DNA of 64,000 nucleotides from assembly GCA_947359465.1 (NCBI GenBank), contig OX375872.1, positions 128,127,337 to 128,191,336 of the forward strand. The letters run 5' to 3'. Source of the stretch: Metellina segmentata. Its lineage: Eukaryota; Arthropoda; Arachnida; Araneae; Tetragnathidae. This document shows, one piece after another, positions 56,401 through 64,000 of the stretch. The position numbers and the translations under genes were made by a program. The notes beneath the pieces are model-generated. The model worked only from the letters and a program-made list of their open reading frames with translations. It had not been told where the DNA came from and did not search any database. Each line of letters opens with the position of its first letter. Positions within the stretch are counted from its first letter, which is position 1.

Positions 56401-57540
56401 TAAATAATTGCAATATTAATTTTACAATACTTTGTTGTATTTACATTTACATGAATAAAATAAAAATTTAAAAAATGTCGTTTTATTGTACCCACAAAAA
56501 ACAATAACAAATGAGAATTTTTTTGAAACTTTCATCTGCATATGTGTTTGTAAATACTGAAAGAATTGAAAATAAATCGAATTTAAATTGCACCTCCCTA
56601 AATTTTATTTTCTGTACGTTTTTTATAGAAATGGCTCTTCGTTTCCGAAAGATTCCCGACCTCTGCTCTAGTATGACGTTAACTAAATACCTACTTACCA
56701 TTACTTGATGTTGCCTATCTTTTGTTTGGCACAACTTCTTGCGCCATACAACTGAATGCAACCGACCAACCCTTTGCACTTTTGAATGTACAATGTCGAG
56801 GCGTAAGGTTAATTCGACTTCTAAATGATGTTCCTAGAAATGTTCAGGTTTCCAATCCAAACACATCTGTTGCTGTGTAGTCAACGCTTCTCTTCGCAAT
56901 CTTATCGCCAAGGAAATAATTCTCTCATGCTAATTTCCTGCAGTTTCGAGTGTGGATTGATTTATCGGATTACAGCGATAGAGCCGAAAATGATAATCCA
57001 AAAATTAATCATCTTTCCCCTTCCGAGAGGCCCAAGTTATAGACTCTTGTTGACGCTGGTTTCGTACACCATCCATCAGTTGAATGATCGGTTATTTAAT
57101 TTATACCCCATCATTTACCAGGTGGTTCGTATTTCTAGATCTGTCCATGCTTGTGAGAGGAAGTTGTAGCAGTGCTTTAACATGCTTTTTCTTTGGGAGG
57201 GGATGCGTGATTAACGACAGTACTTGATTTGTGTATTTCATCATAGCGATGAGCCTTGTTGGAATTTCCAGGAAATTATTCATTGGTTTCTAGGTCGTTT
57301 TCTGTTACACGGGGGGCAAAATGGACACACGGCCTTTTCTGAGGTATGAGTTGACCATTTGTAAACCTCAACAAGGCACTCCAATTAAAAAAACATTAAA
57401 TTTTCTGAAAGATCTTTCATAAAACATGGCCCTTAGGGACATACATTCTTCAGGTTTGTACGGGCTTCACAACCCCGAAGTACCTGAGTGATCTTTCCTT
57501 CCTTTCATTTTTCCTCTCCTCTACCCTTCTAATTTTTCTT
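56400..57540. other. No gene recognised
   Basis: The inverse of 56628-56665 begins CAGAGGTCGGGAATCTTTCGG and continues GAGCCA, a typical hAT terminus, but its partner end was not found. The remainder holds unrecognised short frames. Confidence 0.4.
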
Positions 57541-58039
57541 CCTCCTTCTTTGTGGTTACCTTTTCGGAGGTGAGGGCTCAGAAGCTTTTCGCCAGTCTGC
57601 TTTCAGCTCCTCTTTGGGATTATATCACCCACGTGTTTGCCGTACGTGGAGACCCTTTGTCCCTGGAAAAGAGAATCCTGGCAGTTGAGGGGCTATATAC
57701 TGACCCAATACACTGCTTTGGCCCCAGCTTCAGGAAAACGGGGGGTCCATTGTGCATCCAGTGTGCACCAATCGGCTGGTTCACTGAACTAGGGATCAAG
57801 CTATCGGTTACCCACTGAGCAACGCGTTAAGAGTGGTGTCTGTCACAGGGGTGACTGAAAGCGTATGAACCCGATTATGACTGATGCAGGTGCCTGCAAC
57901 CACTCTTTGGATTCCTTGGTGGGGGGTGATCTTGGCGTCTGAACTTTTTTTCTTTATTATGAGCATGAATTTAATAAATTATTTTCCCTCTCAGAGGGAG
58001 CAACGAACTACTTTGACACTTTCAAACGGCCGTTTTTTT

Positions 58040-59169
58040 TATAGAAAAATTACTGAGCAACAATAATCAAAGTACTCATCTTTCATTTCAATATGTTTCA
58101 CCTTTTCTCATCAAGACAATCCAATCCTTTATTGGAACAGTAAAATACTTTAAAAAACTTCGATCTGGTGATCTACTGATTGAAGTATCTACAGAAGCTC
58201 AATCAGAAACATCATCAAATCAACTGTCCTTGGTTGCTTTACAGTTTCCGTCACTCCACACAGAACCTTAAATGCATGCCAAGGAGTTATATCTGTGAAC
58301 CTGAATTCCTTTATGTCCCAGAAGAAGAGATTCTTGACAATTTGCGCTACGAAAAACTTTGTGCAGTTCCACGCATCACTTTAAATCGAGATGAGGTTAT
58401 TATTCCCACCAAACACCTTATTCTGACATTTGATTCACAGAAGCTACCGGATAGCATTTAAACCGCTTACTTGAGTTGCTCAGATCAGTCGTTCGTCCCG
58501 AATCCCCGTAGGGGTTTTAAATGTCAGAGGTTTGGTCATGAAAAGACTTCCTGCAACCGAGACTTACGCTCGTTGTGGAGAGGTTGACCACGACAGTGAC
58601 GGCTGCTACGCACCACCTCATTGTGTAAACTGTCAGGAAGATCACTCGTCCTTTTCACGATCATGCAAGAAATGGATTTTTAAAAAAGAAATACAGTCAA
58701 TTGAAGTTTTACAAAATATATCATACCCTGAAGCCCGCAAAATAATAGAATCTAGAACACCAAAACCTCGAAATTTCCTATGCCAACTCAATTAAAAAAA
58801 CTTACATATCCTCAGCTACCCACACTGATTCTATTACTCCAACAGAACCTACCATCTTAACAGCAGCAAAACTTGATGCATACCCTACCTTCCGTTTTAT
58901 TACAAAATAAAACAAAGGAACAAATTAAAAAAAGAAGTATATCACCCCCTAAAATTACAATTGCACGTTCAAAAGCCTTGCAAACTTTAAAATTGAGAGC
59001 AGCAAAGGAAAGTCATTCTTTGGCCAAATATCGAAACTGTTTCAATATTCTCAACACAGTCAAGGATGTTGAAGTTGTTAAACTGCATCCCTCTGACGAA
59101 GAAATTGAAATCGATGAACCCATGAACTTCAAAATGATCGGGTTCATTAAGGGCGATCAATCTCCTTAA
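58040..59169 (+). pseudogene. jockey ORF1 (Gag-like, zinc knuckles)
   Basis: In shifting frames: SPFLIKTIQSFIGTVKYFKK and LRSGDLLIEVS near 58095-58190 (RRM-like nucleic-acid-binding region), LNRDEVIIPTKHLILTFDS near 58380-58440, then three Cys/His knuckles at 58515-58670 (CQRFGHEKTSC, CGEVDHDSDGC, CVNCQEDHSSFSRSC). A helical segment (YPEARKIIESRTPKP) and a C-terminal tail ending at a TAA (59167-59169) follow. The protein binds element RNA. At least three frame changes. The stop codon is part of the TTAA target of the MITE. Confidence 0.8.
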
Positions 59170-60049
59170 GGTACTGACTACGTTAAAAAATCAATTTTCG
59201 ATCAAAATTTCGAATTTTTTTAAAATTAAATGTTCTTAAAATATGAACTATTTTCTTTCCAAAACTGTTTTTGTTTTGTCTAACGAAAACAGAAGTTGAG
59301 ATATTTCAATTTGAAAAACCTTGATGCAAACAATTCAAATCTGAAGAAGTGTTTGCGTGCCGGAAGTTGGTTCAAGTTTCGGTTTCCCGCAAGATTTAAA
59401 AATTTTTAATTTCATGTTATGATTTTTAGTTGTACTATGTTCCAGCCAACATTTATTTTTAGAGCAAATAGATAAAGATTAGTATTCAAAAAATTGCTTT
59501 TAAATCTTTAAATGCTTTTTTCTCTGAATTCTGTTTTCAACCAAATCGTTGCACGGTACAATGATAACTAAAAAGTAATTAATATACATTTTTTGAAATT
59601 TGGTATTATGGTTCTTATATGTATATTTTAATGCCTGAAGATGGATTTTATGTGTGTCTTTAATAGAAAAAATTTGTCAGTCACTTCGTTGTTATGTAGT
59701 AGAGAAAAATTTCAGAAATTCATATAATTTTTACGTTTCCTTTTATCTCTAGATTACAATAAAATTTCGCTTATATCCCACTTCAGCCTCTAGCTTATAT
59801 ATTTAAGAGTCTTAGTGAAAAGTTTATGTTAAAATTGTGATGAGTGAGAAAATTGTTCGAGAGAGTGTTTTTCGTAAACATCGTTTTGAGCAAAACAAGA
59901 CAGTTTTTGGATTTTATTTAAAAACTATTTTTTTTTCATAGTTTTGCTGGGTTAGAATGTGTTTTTTTATGTTCATTCAACTTTTAAAAGAAAAACAAGT
60001 GCTATTGAATCACTTGAAAAAAAATGTACTCCAAACGTAGTCAGATACC
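59170..60049. mobile_element. TTAA-flanked MITE (piggyBac/Kolobok-like)
   Basis: TTAA at 59166-59169 and 60050-60053. The ends are GGTACTGACTACGTT and, inverted, GGTATCTGACTACGTT. 880 bp, AT-rich, no open frame of note. It sits exactly between jockey ORF1 and ORF2. Confidence 0.85.
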
Positions 60050-60052
60050 TTA

Positions 60053-60990
60053 ATGGTAGGTTCTATTATATCCTGGAATTGTCGTGGTTTGCGTAACAAG
60101 CTGGATGACGTTAAAACCCTAATCACAGAGTACCATCCTGCCTACATCGCACTTCAGGAAACATACCTGAAGTCGAATGACGCGGCGAAGATCCGCAGTT
60201 ATACTTGTATTCGAAGAGATTATAACAATGATGGAAGAGCTTCGGGAGGAGTTGCGCTCTTCATATCCCATGCATATCCCTCACTCGTTATTTCTCTCAA
60301 CACGCCTTTACAGGCAGTAGATGTAAGAATTCAAGTGCGACGGATGATCACCATCTGTGCTCTGTATTTACCACCTAATAGTACCCTTCAGCAACAAAGC
60401 CTTGAAAACTTAGTGAAGCAATTGCCTGAGCCTTTTATCATCATTGGTAACTTAAATGCTCACAGTACGTTTTGGGGACGTAAGGACACTAATTCCCGAA
60501 GGCGACAGATTGAACAGTTGGTAACTGATCACTGTAACTGTCTCTGTCTGCTTAACAATTGTGAAACCACCTACTTCCATGAGCCAACTTGCATTTTTCA
60601 CACTATTGATATCGCCATCTGCTCTTCTTCTGTTACACCTTTTCTCTTTTTTTGTCGACAGTGATTTACGAAACAGTGATCATTTCCCGATTTTCGTTAC
60701 CCATATCGGTGGAAATGATCCTGTTTGCCGTCCATCAAGATACATTTATGAAGCAGCCGACTGGCCAGGTTTCACATCCCAGGCCGTTATTACTGAACAA
60801 ATGGTCGAGGAAAGTATTACAAGAGTCACTAATGTTATGATAGAAGCTGTTAATGTAGCGATTCCAAAAATATCTCCATTCTTTCATAAGCACCGTAGAC
60901 CTTGGCGAAACGCTGAGTGCGTATCAGCAATAAAGACTCAACTAAGGCATGGGGTATTTTTCGTAGGTACCCCACAATTACCAACTTAAT
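60053..60990 (+). pseudogene. jockey ORF2, AP-endonuclease domain
   Basis: The Met at 60053 starts MVGSIISWNCRGLRNKLDD; the domain has ALQETYLK (Glu), SGGVALFISHAYPS, ICALYLPPNS, FIIIGNLNAHSTFWG and a shifted end RNSDHFPIFVTHI. GNLNAHS has Asn where the catalytic motif is usually GDFNAH, so an active-site Asp appears lost. SDH near 60675 is in a different frame after a frameshift near 60650. This domain nicks target DNA for target-primed reverse transcription. Confidence 0.85.
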
Positions 60991-61187
60991 AGCATTTAAA
61001 AAAGCAAAGGTCTATACACATCAAATACGCCGTCATAGTCAAAAAATCTTGGCAACGGTATATATCTGGTATAACATCCAACCCCCCTCAAAGCAGCTAT
61101 GGGATCGAGTTAGAAAAGCGTTGGGACTATACTCCGAACAATCCATTTCGTTCGTGAAAGAAAATGGAAGTTACGTCTCGGAAACTG

Positions 61188-61434
61188 CATCGCACTTCAG
61201 GAAACGTACCTGAAGTTGAATGACACGCCCAAGATTCGCAGTTATACTTGCATTCGAATAGACAATAACAATGATGGAAGAGCTTTAGGAGGAGTTGCGC
61301 TCTTCACATCCCATGTATATCCCTCACTCGTTATTTCTCTCAACACACCTTTACAGGCAGTAGCTGTAAGAATTCAAGTGCAACGGATGACCACCATCTG
61401 TACTCTGTATTTACCACCTAATAGTACCATTCAG
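61188..61434 (+). repeat. Second copy of 247 bp of the endonuclease domain
   Basis: Matches 60145-60391 end to end at about nine bases in ten, same orientation and equal length (both start CATCGCACTTCAGGAAAC and end at TTCAG). It lies in the linker between endonuclease and RT, where no endonuclease sequence belongs. Confidence 0.92.
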
Positions 61435-63115
61435 ATAGCATTCAGATAGATTCCAAGGTAGCAAATGTCATTGCACGCGCTTTTTCTGCAGCCTCCAACG
61501 CTAACACCAACTCAGAAACATTTAAACGTCTAAACGCCAATCAGAATCCCAACACTTAAATTTTAACACTCACTCCGAACTCGCCTATAATTGTAATTTT
61601 ACTCAGGAAGAGCTGACAAGATGCCTTCAGAAGACCAGGATGACTTCACCTGGTCCCGATGGTATCACTTATGTCATGCTAAAACATCTCTCCCGACACT
61701 CCTTGCTTAACATCTTACGGCTCTACAACCGCATTTGGGAGAAACATGTCTTCCCTCAGACGTGGACACGTGCTATAGTTGTGCCTTTCCCTTAACCTGG
61801 AAAGAACCCAACCAATCCATGCAACTATCGGCCCATTGCCCTTACGAGCTACATGTGTAAACTTCTTGAAAGGATGGCAAATCGTCGTCTCGTATACGTC
61901 CTTGAGACAACTCAGTCTCTGTCGCCTTATCAGAGCGGTTTTAGGATTGGCCGCTCTACGGTATACAACATCCTTGCTCTTGAGGTCCGAATTCGCCGTG
62001 CGTTCCTATGCCGAAACAATTTGGTTTCTATTTTCTTCATAATCGAAAACGCGTACGATCGTACTTGACGATATGGTATACTACGTGATCTCTTCATAAA
62101 CTTGGGTTTCGAGAACACCTACCGATATTTATCCAACAATTTCTATCTTTTAGACAATTCCAGGTACGAATCGGCTCTACCCTCTCTGACTCTTTTGTCC
62201 AGGAGAAAGGCGTACCTCAGGGTAGCGTACGTAGTGTGACATTGTTTGCGATCAAGATCAATAATATACTATCTGAATAACCACCATCTTTTCAAGGATA
62301 TCTGTACATGGATGACCGCACTAGATATTGCCAAGGAAAGAACATGCGGTTCATTGAACGACAATTACAGTCAACTATAACTCGTCTGATGAGGTGGTAT
62401 ATTGAAAATGGGGGGATTCAGCTTCTCTGTAGAAAAAACATACTGCTTGCACTTTTACCGACTTTGAGGCTTGCATCCTGATCCAGAAATTCTTCTGGGT
62501 TACATCAGGATAGCAGTTGTAGATTGCGTAAGATTTCTCGGAGTTCTTTTTGACCCAAAACTTACCTTCCTTCTTCACGTCGAGCAATTACGTACATCGA
62601 GCCTGAAAAAGCTGAACCTCTTAAAAGTGCTCTCAAACACGTCTTGGGGTGCAGAACGATTGTCCACGCTTTGCATTTATAGATCCATCATTCCATCAAA
62701 GATGGACTACGCGTGTGCAGCCCATGGATTCGTTCGTCCATCAGTTTTTGCGAAAGCTTGACCCAGTAGATCACGGATATGCTCGGGTGTCTTTCGCACG
62801 TCACCCATCAAAAGCCTTTATGTTACATGTATCGAACCACCATTGAATTCCAATCGTATGAAATTGTCGCTTCAATTTTACTTCCAAATCATGTGTCATT
62901 CCTATCATTCATTAAAAAATTTACTCCATGAAAATTCACTTGATCGCCTATTCAGAAATCGCCCATCCTGTATCCCATCTTTCAGCTTACGGATGCGGCA
63001 TGCCTTGAGTGGTATACCTCTCTATACCATCGAAGTTGCCAAACGTCCCTTTTTTTTCCACTCCACCTTGGGAAACAAGAAATTTAAAATACTTGAATAT
63101 ATTTCTTGGTTTTAA
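61435..63115 (+). pseudogene. jockey ORF2, reverse transcriptase and C terminus
   Basis: In several frames: SKVANVIARAFSAASNANTN, TSPGPDGITYVMLKHLSR (61640-61690), CNYRPIALTSYMCKLLERM (about 61820-61880), LSPYQSGFRIGRST and FFIIENAYDRT (about 62030-62060), then KGVPQGSV (about 62210) and the YMDD box (62304-62315). The motif usually FFDIENAYD reads FFIIENAYD, so the first catalytic Asp is missing. The thumb and C-terminal parts (SCIPSFSLRMRHALSGIP, about 62965) reach 63115. Many stops; dead element. Confidence 0.85.
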
Positions 63116-63129
63116 TAAATTAAACACAA

Positions 63130-63410
63130 ATGATTTTTGTTTGGTGTAGGTTTTTGCATAATAAGAAAATCTCTTTTAGATAGGATGTTTCTTGGTGCAT
63201 AAAGCTATGATTGACGATTATGAATTCGAAGTTCTGAACAGGTCATTAGCCCTGTTTGGTGTAGGTTTTATGCAAAAGAAACACTCTTTAAAATAAAACC
63301 TATCACTTTATTTACAAGAAGGCACAACCCGACTGGGGTTTTCACCAGAAGAACATATCAGTTATAGATCAAACTGTCTAAATCAGAAATACAAAATTAG
63401 AGAAAATCAC
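63130..63410. other. No gene; short direct repeat
   Basis: TTTGGTGTAGGTTTT followed by TGCA occurs at about 63140 and 63256. No coding recognised; it may be the 3' non-coding or LTR region of the copia-like fragment. Confidence 0.4.
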
Positions 63411-63415
63411 ATCCC

Positions 63416-63470
63416 ATTGTATTTTCATTATATCATTGTATTTTCATTATATCATTGTATTTTCATTACA
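63416..63470 (+). repeat. 19-bp tandem repeat, about 3 units
   Basis: The unit ATTGTATTTTCATTATATC is repeated nearly three times without change until the last, incomplete unit. Confidence 0.9.
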
Positions 63471-63540
63471 ATATTTTCTTGCATCATTTACAGATCTTAA
63501 ACTGACGCTAGAATTTGGTGGATAATAATATACATAAATT

Positions 63541-64000
63541 CTATTGCTCATTGCGTGTGGGAGATTTTTCTATTCTTTCCCACTCACTAATATTTAAGGC
63601 ACTTAAAATATCATGAGTATCAGCAGTTTGATTTTTTTCGATCTGATTTGAATCGTCATCGGAAGTTGTTTTATAAAAATCCGCATTTAAGTCAAATCTA
63701 GCATAATAAAAACATTTATCTTTACCGAACAAAAACAATTTACCCCTTTCTTAGTTTCATCAATTCGGACATGAACCGTTTCAATAACTTTACGTTCCTT
63801 AGAGATAAAAATTTTATAACCTTTTGTTTTTGTCGCATAGCCCTCATAAATTCCAGGCTTTGCTCGCGGTTGAAACTTATTCCTGTGAATTTTAGGAATA
63901 TGTACGACAGCGAGAGATCCGAATATTTTTAAATATTTCACCGAGGGTTTATGATCACTCCATACTTCTATAGGAGTTAACCCATCTGTTAGTTTGTGAA
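63541..64000 (-). pseudogene. Ty1/copia integrase C-terminal fragment
   Basis: The minus strand from the window edge reads LTDGLTPIEVWSDHKPSV, then YLKIFGSLAVVHIPK and KPGIYEGYATKTKGYKIF. This is the C-terminal part of a copia integrase, just after the catalytic core, where P.E.W and the GYS-like motif are characteristic. A frameshift near 63735 is followed by an acidic tail (TTSDDDSNQIEK) and a stop at 63541. Reverse transcriptase does not follow, so the element is truncated. The 5' part lies beyond the window. Confidence 0.8.

Larger units (their letters stand above)
57560..63120 (+). mobile_element. jockey-type LINE with internal MITE and rearrangement
   Basis: Order: a 5' region (about 57560-57960, GTGCACCAATCGGCTGGTTC-type sequence that I recall upstream of spider jockey ORF1), ORF1 with zinc knuckles (to 59169), an 880-bp TTAA MITE, ORF2 (from 60053) with endonuclease, a duplicated endonuclease fragment, RT and C-terminal region, then an AT-rich 3' end near 63115. 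All reading frames are broken. The 5' boundary is approximate. Confidence 0.82.

Overview
This is eukaryotic, AT-rich, repeat-dense DNA, almost certainly from an arthropod. The best guess is an orb-weaving spider (Araneoidea): the Tc1 transposase at 5.6-6.7 kb and the jockey-type ORF1/ORF2 at 58-63 kb closely resemble families I remember from Trichonephila-like genomes. That attribution rests on memory, not on a search. There are no operons, no CRISPR and no obvious intact conserved host gene. Nearly every recognisable coding region belongs to a transposable element, and nearly all are broken by stops, frameshifts or later insertions.

Layout, left to right. 1-3071: 5' part of a Ty3/gypsy retrotransposon (minus strand, cut by the window edge) with one LTR. 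5400-6799: a degenerate Tc1 element. 7712-22923: a large nested block. Its outermost layer is a long-inverted-repeat element carrying a multicopy uncharacterised gene. Its left half was hit by a hAT element (8758-12046, perfect 8-bp TSD). Its right arm was hit by a second hAT (about 13369-21873), which itself contains a 3.27-kb transposon I cannot assign (13913-17181) with GTCACCTCCATG repeats near both ends. 22972-23730 and 27730-28440: two copies of a non-autonomous hAT-derived repeat. 24331-25750: a decayed ZBED5-like hAT. 29053-35149: a full-length gypsy element (two LTRs, CTTC TSD) with a mariner-like element inserted near its 3' end.

35-43 kb is the least transposon-dominated region. 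It has GT-AG exon-like segments on both strands, including two MULE-like minus-strand exons 7.2 kb apart that join in phase 0, a plus-strand three-exon candidate (37.2-39.05 kb) and a minus-strand three-exon candidate (42.1-40.0 kb). 43.4-45.9 kb is a hAT with an R1-like LINE inserted. 46.4-48.4 kb is a Merlin/ISXO2-type element. 50.9-53.3 kb is a MULE with a SWIM finger, interrupted by a tRNA-derived SINE. 53.9-56.4 kb holds further SINEs, a BEL/Pao-like 5' end and a possible Helitron terminus. 57.5-63.1 kb is a jockey-type LINE whose ORF1-stop/ORF2-start overlap (TAATG) was split by a TTAA-targeting MITE. The window ends in a Ty1/copia integrase fragment (minus strand).

Functionally the window is a record of successive insertions. 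Target-site duplications and interrupted reading frames allow relative dating: the inverted-repeat element precedes hAT-1 and hAT-2, hAT-2 precedes the unassigned transposon, gypsy precedes mariner, jockey precedes the TTAA MITE, and MULE precedes the SINE.
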